Positions 32,468 to 39,475 of a stretch of 52,982 bases of DNA are shown here, piece after piece. The first letter of the stretch is position 1. Every line of letters starts with the position of its first letter. The translations under genes and the position numbers were made by a program. The stretch is from the NCBI GenBank assembly GCA_020634215.1, contig JACKCD010000039.1, positions 1 through 52,982 on the forward strand, read 5' to 3'. Under the pieces are notes generated by a model. That model was not told where the DNA came from, did no database searches, and saw only the letters and a list, made by a program, of their open reading frames with translations. The DNA comes from Ardenticatenaceae bacterium. GTDB lineage: Bacteria > Chloroflexota > Anaerolineae > Promineifilales > Promineifilaceae.

Positions 32468-32530
32468 GGATATTGGAGATAGGAGATCGCGAACTTTTGG
32501 CAATCTCCTATCTCCAATATCCAATCCCCA
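32468..32530. repeat. Intergenic hairpin, family B
   Basis: GGATATTGGAGATAGGAGAT pairs with ATCTCCTATCTCCAATATCC across a loop CGCGAACTTTTGGCA. The arms are tandem GGAGATA/ATTGGAGA units. It is related to the hairpin at 27781. It occupies almost the entire 67-base gap between the biotin carrier and the peptidase genes and carries no T-run. Confidence 0.8.
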
Positions 32531-32532
32531 AT

Positions 32533-33636
32533 ATGAACCAACAACGACTTGAAAAATTACAGCAGCAGATGAAAACGGCCGTTATTGACGGCATTGCCCT
32601 TGTTCCCGGCCCCAACATGGTCTACTTCAGCCACATCCACTCTCACCTCAGCGAACGGCCGATTGTTCTTTTTCTCCCCGCCAACGCCGCCCCCGCCCTC
32701 ATCATCCCCGGTTTGGAAGCGATGAAAGGGCGTGCCGCCGGCGTTCCCGACGAGCGCATCTTTGCCTGGAGCGACGAGCAAGGGTATGTTGGGGCGTTCC
32801 AGCAGGCCAGCGAGACACTCGGATTGTCCAACTGGCAGCTTGGCGTGGAAGCACTCCACATGCGCGTGCTGGAGCGCGACCTGCTGGCGCAGGTTGCCCC
32901 TGGCGTTCACTTCAGCCACGCCGATCCCCTCATTGCCAATTTGCGGATGATTAAGGACGCGGCGGAAATTGCGGCGATGGAAAAGGCGGTGGCGGTGGCA
33001 GAAAAAGCGATGGAACGGCTGCTGCCGCAAATCAAAATCGGCCAAACCGAGAAGCAAATCGCTGCTATGCTGACACAAGAATTGGTCAATGGCGGAGCCG
33101 AAACGATGGCCTTTGGCCCCATTATAGCTGCTGGCCCCAACGGTGCTTCCCCCCACGCTGTCCCCACCGACCGTCCCATTCAAGCGGGCGATCTACTGAC
33201 CATTGATTGGGGCGTGTACGTAGACGGATACCCATCTGACATCACCCGCACCTTTGCCGTGGGCGAAATTGATGCCGAGCTGCGGCGCATTTACAATGCG
33301 GTGGCACTGGCAAATGAACAGGGTAAACAGGCGGCCGGCCCCCACGCCAGCGGCCAGGATGTAGATCGGGCGGCGCGGGAGGTGATTGAGGAGGCAGGCT
33401 ACGGCCAATATTTTATCCACCGCACCGGTCATGGGCTGGGGCTGGAAATCCACGAGCCGCCGGATATGGTGGAAACCAACACCCGCCAGCTACAGCCGGG
33501 CAATGTTTTCACCGTCGAACCTGGCATCTATCTCCCCGGTCGCGGCGGTGTTCGCATCGAGGACAACATGGTGGTGACGGCCGACGGTGCCCGTTCTTTG
33601 ACAAGTTTCCCCCGTGAATTGATCACGGTTGGATAA
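32533..33636 (+). CDS. M24 family Xaa-Pro aminopeptidase-like protein (367 aa)
   Basis: A pita-bread metallopeptidase. The N-terminal creatinase-like domain (1-130) is followed by the catalytic domain with LRMIKDAAEIAAMEKAVAVA and the five metal ligands recognisable as LLTIDWGVYVDGYPSDITRT (two Asp), YFIHRTGHGLGLEIHE (His), FTVEPGIYLPG (Glu) and VRIEDNMVV (Glu). It cleaves N-terminal residues next to proline in related proteins. The start at ATG 32533 directly follows the hairpin; the longer frame has no support. The next gene starts 18 bases downstream, so they are probably co-transcribed. Confidence 0.93.
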   Translation: MNQQRLEKLQQQMKTAVIDGIALVPGPNMVYFSHIHSHLSERPIVLFLPANAAPALIIPGLEAMKGRAAGVPDERIFAWSDEQGYVGAFQQASETLGLSNWQLGVEALHMRVLERDLLAQVAPGVHFSHADPLIANLRMIKDAAEIAAMEKAVAVAEKAMERLLPQIKIGQTEKQIAAMLTQELVNGGAETMAFGPIIAAGPNGASPHAVPTDRPIQAGDLLTIDWGVYVDGYPSDITRTFAVGEIDAELRRIYNAVALANEQGKQAAGPHASGQDVDRAAREVIEEAGYGQYFIHRTGHGLGLEIHEPPDMVETNTRQLQPGNVFTVEPGIYLPGRGGVRIEDNMVVTADGARSLTSFPRELITVG

Positions 33637-33654
33637 ATACGAGGAGATGACAAA

Positions 33655-34488
33655 ATGTACGCAGAAGTTAACGGCACTAAACTTTATTATCATACTGCCG
33701 GAGCGGGACGACCGCTGATGTTGATGCACGGCGGTCTGGGGCTGGACCATACGGGGTTTTTAGACAGCTTTGGGCGGTTGGCAGATCAAGCGGAAGTGAT
33801 TTACTATGATCATCGGGGAAACGGCCGTTCGCAACGGTACGAAAGCTTGGGCGGCGTGACACACGAAACATGGGTGGCCGATGCCGATGCCCTGCGAGCG
33901 CATTTGGGGCATGAAAAGATCATCCTCTTCGGTCATTCATACGGCGGGTTTTTGGCTCAGGAGTATGCCGTTCGCCACCAAGACCAGTTGGCGGGCTTAA
34001 TCCTGTGCAGTACTGCCCCCGTTGTAGACTACATGGATGTCATCCAGGCCAATGCTGGTGCACGCGGCACGGCCGAACAGTTGGGGGCATTGGGGCAAGC
34101 CTTTAGCCGTCCTATGGCCGATGATGCCGATTTTCAAACGATCTGGAAAGCCATCACTCCCCTCTATTTCCACAACTACAACCCGGCCGTGGGTGAGGCC
34201 ATGGATGCCCGAACAAGCTACAGTGCGGCGGCCTGGAATCAGGTGAATGCCAACTGTTTGCCTGTGTTCAATGTCCTTGCCCAGCTTGGTCAGGTCAATG
34301 TACCAACCCTCATTATTTCGGGCATAGACGACTGGATTACGCCACTTAAACAAGGGGGGGAACGGATTCATGCAGCCTTGCCCAATTCAGAGCTTGTCGT
34401 GTTTGATAACAGTGGGCATTGGCCGTTTATCGAGGAGCAGGAAAAGTTTGTGCGAGTCGTGGGCGACTGGCTTGCTCGGCTTGGGTAG
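33655..34488 (+). CDS. Alpha/beta hydrolase, prolyl aminopeptidase-like (277 aa)
   Basis: Carries the oxyanion-hole stretch MLMHGGLGLDH, YYDHRGNGRS, the nucleophile elbow LFGHSYGGFLA (Ser), the acid in SGIDDWITP and the His in NSGHWPFIEEQ. The DHRGNGRS plus GHSYGG combination is typical of proline iminopeptidase and related hydrolases. Adjacent to the M24 peptidase (18 bp), it may take part in the same proline-peptide breakdown; this is inference. Start ATG 33655 behind GAGGAGAT. Confidence 0.88.
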   Translation: MYAEVNGTKLYYHTAGAGRPLMLMHGGLGLDHTGFLDSFGRLADQAEVIYYDHRGNGRSQRYESLGGVTHETWVADADALRAHLGHEKIILFGHSYGGFLAQEYAVRHQDQLAGLILCSTAPVVDYMDVIQANAGARGTAEQLGALGQAFSRPMADDADFQTIWKAITPLYFHNYNPAVGEAMDARTSYSAAAWNQVNANCLPVFNVLAQLGQVNVPTLIISGIDDWITPLKQGGERIHAALPNSELVVFDNSGHWPFIEEQEKFVRVVGDWLARLG

Positions 34489-34615
34489 CGATCGTGGCGA
34501 AGGGTGAAAAAACGGCCGTTTTACTCAATTGACAGCCACACGTCTCTTGTACTATACTCCCCTATAGTATATGGCTCTTTCTGAGTCCAGAAATCAACAA
34601 GAGGAAGACTTCATT

Positions 34616-34819
34616 ATGCCAATGTATCAATACCAATGCCGCAGTTGCGAGCAACCTTTTGAGAAACGCTTGTCCATGTCACGGGCAAGTGACCCACAAG
34701 ATTGCCCCGCCTGCGGCAGCGCCGACACCCGCAAGCGCTTGGGCGCGATTGCGCTAGGTGGCCTCTCATCTTCAGTTTCTATGGCTGCACCCCAACCAGC
34801 CCCCAGGCGCATTTCCTGA
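34616..34819 (+). CDS. FmdB-family zinc ribbon protein (67 aa)
   Basis: A small protein with two CxxC knuckles (YQCRSCEQPF and DCPACGSAD), the FmdB/CxxC_CxxC_SSSS layout, then a flexible Ser/Pro tail. The family is thought to regulate or bind nucleic acid, but the function here is unknown. The start ATG 34616 follows GAGGAAG; the preceding in-frame ATG at 34571 gives an unsupported 15-codon leader. Confidence 0.88.
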   Translation: MPMYQYQCRSCEQPFEKRLSMSRASDPQDCPACGSADTRKRLGAIALGGLSSSVSMAAPQPAPRRIS

Positions 34820-34883
34820 CTGGGCGACTGTTAGACAGGCCGTGTGTCTGTCAAACGGGCCGTGTGCCTGTTATCTCTAAAAA

Positions 34884-34918
34884 ACGGGTCGCGGATCAAC
34901 AATCTGCGACCCGCTTTT
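34884..34918 (+). terminator. Intrinsic terminator before csoR
   Basis: ACGGGTCGCGGATC-type left arm and GATCTGCGACCCG-type right arm (CGGGTCGC/GCGACCCG core) form a stem followed by CTTTT. It ends five bases before the CsoR start codon, so the CsoR leader is very short or initiates through it. Confidence 0.8.
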
Positions 34919-34922
34919 GCTT

Positions 34923-35201
34923 ATGAAAATTCAATCGTCAGCAGTGAAAGAAAATATGCAACGACGGCTACGCCGAATTGAGGGGCAAGTGCAAGGCGTG
35001 CAGCGTATGCTGGACGCGGACCGCGATTGTGGCGACATTGTGCAACAGTTGCGAGCCATACGGGCGGCTCTGGATAAGGCCACCACGCTCTTTGTACAAG
35101 CTCATGCCCGCGAGTGCTTGCTCCAAGGTGGGCAAATGAATCCGGCAGAACAGGTTGAACTCATTGATTCCGTGCTTGAATTGATGACCAAAACTTACTA
35201 A
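34923..35201 (+). CDS. csoR: CsoR/RcnR-family metal-sensing repressor (92 aa)
   Basis: An all-helical repressor (DUF156): NMQRRLRRIEGQVQGVQRML, then DRDCGDIVQQLRAIRAALDK and LFVQAHARECLLQGGQ. The Cys in RDCGD with the His and Cys of HARECL reproduces the C-H-C copper(I) ligand set of CsoR. No copper exporter or chaperone is next to it, so its target is not in view. The next gene, dinB, follows after 19 bases and may be co-transcribed. Confidence 0.9.
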   Translation: MKIQSSAVKENMQRRLRRIEGQVQGVQRMLDADRDCGDIVQQLRAIRAALDKATTLFVQAHARECLLQGGQMNPAEQVELIDSVLELMTKTY

Positions 35202-35220
35202 CAAAGCGTTTTGGGGTTTT

Positions 35221-36306
35221 ATGAAAAGCGATCTGATTTGGCCTCGCGCCATTCTCCACCTGGATATGGACGCTTTTTATGTCAATGTCCACTGCTTGAC
35301 GCACCCGGAAGACAAGGGAATTCCGCTGGTGGTGGGGGGAAAGCCAGATGAACGAGGGGTGGTGTCGTCAGCCAGCTATGCGGCGCGGCAATTAGGGATT
35401 CGCTCGGCAATGCCGACGGCAACGGCCGTTCGTCTCTGCCCCACGCTCAAAATTGTCCCTGCCGACTGGCCGCGCATCCGTGCCAGTTCGCGGGAGGTGA
35501 TGGGAGTGCTGGCGCAGTTTGGCCCAATCGAGAAGATGAGTGTAGACGAAGCGTATGTGGAGTTGACCCACTGGTTTGAGCAGGAACCGGGTTTGGTAGC
35601 AGAGGAGATGGCGATGAGGGTGAGAACGGCCGTTAAAACCCATACCACCCTCCCCGCCTCCGTCGGTCTTGCCACCAGCAAACTTGTCGCCAAAGTCGCC
35701 TCCGACTACGACAAACCCGAAGGCTGCACCGTTGTTGCCCCCGGAAGCGAAGCTACTTTTCTGTCCTCTCTGCCCACCCGCGCCATTTGGGGCATTGGCC
35801 CCCGCACCGCTGAAAAGTTGGCCGACATGGGTATTGCTACCTGCGGCCAGCTTGCCGCTGCTGACCTCGGCACGCTCCACGCCCGCTTTGGCAACATGGG
35901 AGCCGATTTGCAGCAACGGGCACGCGGCATTGACCCCCGCCCCGTGCAGTCTGACCCCGGCATTTCCAAATCCATCAGCCAGGAGTGGACGTTTAACAAC
36001 GACATCAACGACCCCACCATTTTGCGCCGCCAACTTCGCAAAATGAGCCAAAGCGTGGCCGAATCGCTGCAACATGAAAGGCTGCTGGCGCATACAGTCA
36101 GCGTCAAATTCCGCTGGGCTGATTTCACCACCTTCACCCGGCAAAAATCCCTCGCCGTTGGCACCGATGATGCCGAACTCATCTACCAGCTTGCCGAAAC
36201 GATTTGGGAGCAAAATTGGCCTGTCGGCCAACGGATGCGGCTCATTGGCGTGGGAGCCAGTAACCTCAAAGAAAGCACCCGGCGCCAGCTTTCGTTAGGG
36301 ATATAA
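35221..36306 (+). CDS. dinB: DNA polymerase IV, Y family (361 aa)
   Basis: An error-prone translesion polymerase. The palm motif ILHLDMDAFYVNV (first Asp) and SVDEAYVEL (Asp-Glu pair) are intact. VVSSASYAARQLGIRSAMPT, the thumb ASVGLATSKLVAKVASDYDK and the helix-hairpin-helix IWGIGPRTAEKLADMGI are present, followed by the little finger to the end. There is no visible C-terminal clamp-binding motif beyond RRQLSLGI, which could serve. Palindromes at 35421 and 35625 sit inside; around the second the coding strand changes from 16 G/2 C to 2 G/17 C per 30 bases. Confidence 0.95.
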   Translation: MKSDLIWPRAILHLDMDAFYVNVHCLTHPEDKGIPLVVGGKPDERGVVSSASYAARQLGIRSAMPTATAVRLCPTLKIVPADWPRIRASSREVMGVLAQFGPIEKMSVDEAYVELTHWFEQEPGLVAEEMAMRVRTAVKTHTTLPASVGLATSKLVAKVASDYDKPEGCTVVAPGSEATFLSSLPTRAIWGIGPRTAEKLADMGIATCGQLAAADLGTLHARFGNMGADLQQRARGIDPRPVQSDPGISKSISQEWTFNNDINDPTILRRQLRKMSQSVAESLQHERLLAHTVSVKFRWADFTTFTRQKSLAVGTDDAELIYQLAETIWEQNWPVGQRMRLIGVGASNLKESTRRQLSLGI

Positions 36307-36308
36307 GC

Positions 36309-36374
36309 GATTGAGGTGCATTGAACCGTGCTGTAAATATTTGGTGCATTGTAGTGATGCATGATTGAGGTGCA
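36309..36374 (+). promoter_or_regulatory. Repeat-rich leader of vapB, candidate operator
   Basis: GATTGAGGTGCA occurs at 36309-36320 and 36363-36374, GGTGCATTG at 36315 and 36343, and TGCAT/ATGCA form an inverted repeat at 36345-36361. VapB-type antitoxins repress their own promoter through such repeats, so this is a plausible operator. The second copy also contains the GAGG ribosome site. Confidence 0.5.
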
Positions 36375-36376
36375 GA

Positions 36377-36583
36377 ATGATACGAATGACAATTACAATT
36401 GATGATGAATTGGTTGATGCGGTCAAGGAAATATCTGGTGCCAGCACAAAATCTGAAGCCATCAATGTTGCATTACAAGATTTCTTACGCAGGCAGCGAT
36501 TACAGCGCGTACTGGCACGACAGGGGAAAATTGATCTGGCCTTAGATCAAGCAAAATTGCAGGAACTGCGAGAAACCTCATGA
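36377..36583 (+). CDS. VapB-type antitoxin (68 aa)
   Basis: A ribbon-helix-helix protein: MTITIDDELVDAVKEISG, then STKSEAINVALQDFLRRQRL, and an acidic/basic tail ending ELRETS. This is the common type II VapB/DUF2191 antitoxin layout. ATG 36377 is chosen because GAGG lies 6 bases upstream; ATG 36386 is the alternative. It overlaps the toxin start by four bases (ATGA), but that toxin is truncated. Confidence 0.85.
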   Translation: MIRMTITIDDELVDAVKEISGASTKSEAINVALQDFLRRQRLQRVLARQGKIDLALDQAKLQELRETS

Positions 36584-36651
36584 TAGTTGTTGATAGCTCC
36601 GCTTTTATTGAATACTATCGTCCTCAGGGAAACAAAAGCTACAGCCACTAA
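36580..36651 (+). pseudogene. vapC remnant, N-terminal 23 codons
   Basis: Begins MIVVDSSAFIEYYRPQG, the first strand and helix of a PIN domain with the first catalytic Asp (VVDSSAFIEYY), then runs into unrelated sequence and a stop after NKSYSH. The remaining 100 or so residues are missing. It is the mirror case of the remnant at 3405, which keeps only the C-terminus; the two are not obviously from the same gene. Confidence 0.8.
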
Positions 36652-36724
36652 AAATCACCCGATTCCTATAAAAACCTATAGAAACCTCGTAAAACTATAC
36701 AGAGTTCTGTATATTTAGGGCTGT

Positions 36725-37360
36725 ATGATGACAGAGAACGACTGGTTAAATTTGAGCGAGGCGGCAGAGGTGCTGGGGGTGCATCCAGCCACAGTACGTG
36801 CCTGGTCAGACCGGGGCGATTTGCCAACGCAGCGCACGGCAGGCGGACACCGCCGCTTTCGCCGTGCAGACCTTGAGACGTGGGGGGCTGGTGCAGGCAA
36901 GCTGCAGGAGCGGCGACAGTTGACCAGTGCCCAGTTGGTCGTGCAGAACATGCTGGGTCGCGCCCGGCTGGAACTAACCGAGGGGGCGTTTAATGATGAG
37001 ACCTGGTACCAACTACTGGATGAAACGGCCAAAAAAGAGCTGCGCGAGATCGGCCGGCGGCTACTGCAACTGGTGGTAGCTTACCTGACAGAACCTACGC
37101 AGGAAGCCACACTGCTGCGGCAAGCGCAGCAAATTGGGCGTGATTATCAGGCGTTGGGGCAGCAGCAGGGGTTGAGCCTGGCTGAAACAACGCGAGCCTA
37201 TCTTCATTTCCGCGAATTTTTGTCACAAACCATTTACGACATGCTGGTGGCGGCCGGGACGCAAGGGCCAACTGATTGGGGGGAACTGCGTCGCCGCATC
37301 ATTTTACTAACAAACGACATCTTGTTGGCGTTGATTGACGCCCATGAGCAGCAACCATGA
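36725..37360 (+). CDS. MerR-like HTH regulator fused to a helical RsbRD-like domain (211 aa)
   Basis: The N-terminal 60 residues are a winged helix: LNLSEAAEVLGVHPATVRAW then RTAGGHRRFRRADLETW. After a linker, residues about 70-205 are all helical (ARLELTEGAFNDETWYQLLD, LLQLVVAYLTEPTQ, YLHFREFLSQTIYDML) and resemble the globin-like N-terminal domain of RsbRD sensors. It overlaps the transporter gene by four bases, so it probably controls it or responds to its substrate. Ligand unknown. Promoter in the 70 bases after the vapC remnant. Confidence 0.75.
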   Translation: MMTENDWLNLSEAAEVLGVHPATVRAWSDRGDLPTQRTAGGHRRFRRADLETWGAGAGKLQERRQLTSAQLVVQNMLGRARLELTEGAFNDETWYQLLDETAKKELREIGRRLLQLVVAYLTEPTQEATLLRQAQQIGRDYQALGQQQGLSLAETTRAYLHFREFLSQTIYDMLVAAGTQGPTDWGELRRRIILLTNDILLALIDAHEQQP

Positions 37361-38742
37361 GTGAACAAACGGGACAAACTTTTTCCATCTGGCGTGCCCT
37401 GCGCCTGAGCAGCTTCCAAATTGGCTCGGCGATGGGTGATATTTTGGTGACGAGCATTTGGAATCGCATTCTGATTACCAGCTTTGGTATTCCGGCCGCG
37501 CCGGTGAGCTTTCTGATTGCCCTGCGCTATTTGTTGTCACCGCTCAGTTTGTGGGCGGGCTTTATGTCAGACACCAAGCCGCTGTGGGGGATGCGCCGCA
37601 CTTCTTATATTTGGCTGGGGCGGGGTCTGATGGTGCTGTCGCTGCCGCTGCTGGGTCTGAGCGTCGGTCGGCTTGCGGGCAGCACGACCGATGTTCTGGG
37701 CTGGAGTTTTGCCGTGGCATCGTCGCTGCTTTATGGAATTGGCACGCTGATTTCGGGCAGCCCTTTTTTGGCACTGGTGCGTGATTCGGCACCGAAGGAG
37801 CGGCAGGGGCTGGCAATTAGCATGGCAGAGACGATGCTGATCATCTTTTTTGCCATTGTAGGGATTAGTTTTAGTATTTGGATGCGGGCGTATGACCCGA
37901 TGGTGTTTTGGGAGATGATTGTAGGAACGGCCGTTATTGGCGGTTTCTTCTGGTTGTTTGCCATTTGGGGAGCCGAAAAACGAGCCAATGCGATGGCCGC
38001 CAGCAGCCCTGCCACCACCCAGGCCGCGCTGGGGCGGCGGTCACTGCAAGCCGCTGGCTTCTGGTCAACCTTTGGCAAGATTTGGCAAGACCCGCGCACC
38101 CGTGGTTTCTTTGTTTTTCTCTCGCTGGCAACCCTTTCCGCCTGGGCACAAGATGCTATTTTGGAACCGTTTGGCGGCGAAGTATTTGGCCTGCCTTTTG
38201 AACGCACAACGCGGCTGAACAGCTATTGGCAAGCGGCGACGGTGGTAACGCTGCTGGTGGGGTCGTTTTTGTGGCGCAAGCGACCACCGGAACGGCAGTC
38301 ACCTGTTACCCAGGGCGGGCTGCTGGCAATGGTAGCCGGGATGGTGCTGTTGGGGATGGCGTCGCTGTTCAACCAGGTACATTTGCTGGAGCTATCGCTG
38401 CTGGTTTTTGGCGGCGGGTTTGGCATCTACACCTTTGGCGGCTTGAGCTTGATGGCGGTGATGTCGTCGGACAAGGAAGCGGGGGCGTATTTGGGGCTGT
38501 GGACGATTTCGATTTTGTTGTTTAAGGGGCTGGGGACATTCCTGGGCGGTGCGCTGCGCGATCTGCTTTTGCTGGGGCTGGGTTTGCCCGCAACGACGAC
38601 ATATGGGGTGATCTTTGTGGTGGAGGCGGTGGGGTTATTAACGGCCGTTATGATCCTTTCCCGCCTCGACATCCTAAGTTTTGCCCACGACATGGGGCGT
38701 GGCATTAGCCGCAGCGAGGTGCAGGTGTTAACGGCCGATTAG
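37357..38742 (+). CDS. PucC-like (BCD family) major facilitator protein (461 aa)
   Basis: Twelve predicted membrane helices. The internal signature SAWAQDAILEPFGGEVFGLP matches the PucC/bacteriochlorophyll-delivery (BCD) family, where a similar LLEPYGGEVFG motif is conserved. LWAGFMSDTKPLWGMRRTSY is the loop 2-3 MFS motif. Family members assist light-harvesting complex assembly in phototrophs, but homologues occur without photosynthesis genes. No pigment gene is in the window. It is translationally coupled to the upstream regulator. Substrate unknown. Palindromes at 37926 and 38640. Confidence 0.8.
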   Translation: MSEQTGQTFSIWRALRLSSFQIGSAMGDILVTSIWNRILITSFGIPAAPVSFLIALRYLLSPLSLWAGFMSDTKPLWGMRRTSYIWLGRGLMVLSLPLLGLSVGRLAGSTTDVLGWSFAVASSLLYGIGTLISGSPFLALVRDSAPKERQGLAISMAETMLIIFFAIVGISFSIWMRAYDPMVFWEMIVGTAVIGGFFWLFAIWGAEKRANAMAASSPATTQAALGRRSLQAAGFWSTFGKIWQDPRTRGFFVFLSLATLSAWAQDAILEPFGGEVFGLPFERTTRLNSYWQAATVVTLLVGSFLWRKRPPERQSPVTQGGLLAMVAGMVLLGMASLFNQVHLLELSLLVFGGGFGIYTFGGLSLMAVMSSDKEAGAYLGLWTISILLFKGLGTFLGGALRDLLLLGLGLPATTTYGVIFVVEAVGLLTAVMILSRLDILSFAHDMGRGISRSEVQVLTAD

Positions 38743-38789
38743 AGGTGCCGATTGCTATGCTGTATTGGAACTGCTCCTCTGCCAGCGTA

Positions 38790-39410
38790 TCAAGCCCGAT
38801 TGAGCCAAAGAATCGTGGTTATGACCAGCAGCACCAAGCCTATTGTTCCGATAATTCCCCCTACCCATGCCCATGCCTGCCCTGCCCGCGCCAAATCGGC
38901 CAGTTGGTCGGCTTGGGTACCAAAGGCAATGGTGTCAGCGTTGATGGTAGGTGCTTTACCTAGCTCTGTCAGCGTGCCCATGATAACCACTGGGTCATAC
39001 CGCGCCAGCCCGCTGTATTCAACGTTGCCATTGTGGATATCATGGCTGGTGCGGGTTAGTTGGTAGGTGGTGTTTTGCACATAGACCAAACCACCGGGTA
39101 TGTGCACTGCAAAAGGTGGCGTATGGCCGCCAATATGCACCGTTTCATCTCTGCTGCGGCGATAGGTGTTGTAGGCAACGAGGCCATCTTGCTGGAGGTT
39201 GTCGGGGCTAACGCTGCCTTCGAGCAGGATGGTAGTGCCAACGGCCGTTTCTTGCAGTTGGGCAAAGGTGAGTGGCGTGAGGGACGAAACGGCCGTTTTT
39301 CCCCCTTGCACGACTTTTGGCAGCAGTAACCATGCCGCTAATCCTGCGAGCGAAAAGATGGTGCCAAGCAGCAGCAAGACTTGAATCGGGAAAGTGTCTT
39401 TTATACGCAT
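38790..39410 (-). CDS. Membrane protein of unknown function (206 aa)
   Basis: One helix at each end (about 9-29 and 180-202) encloses a soluble, probably extracytoplasmic, beta-rich domain: AVGTTILLEGSVSPDN, QDGLVAYNTYRRSRDE, YSGLARYDPVVIMGTLTEL. The layout recalls E3-ubiquitin-ligase-like (GIDE-type) membrane proteins of bacteria, in which a loop with conserved glycines lies between two helices, but this is weak. It faces the PucC-like gene tail to tail. Confidence 0.65.
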   Translation of the reverse strand: MRIKDTFPIQVLLLLGTIFSLAGLAAWLLLPKVVQGGKTAVSSLTPLTFAQLQETAVGTTILLEGSVSPDNLQQDGLVAYNTYRRSRDETVHIGGHTPPFAVHIPGGLVYVQNTTYQLTRTSHDIHNGNVEYSGLARYDPVVIMGTLTELGKAPTINADTIAFGTQADQLADLARAGQAWAWVGGIIGTIGLVLLVITTILWLNRA

Positions 39411-39475
39411 ACAGGCCCATTATAGCAAATCCAATACGGACGGGGAGAGAAAATAGAAGGTGAGGCAGAGAGAAA

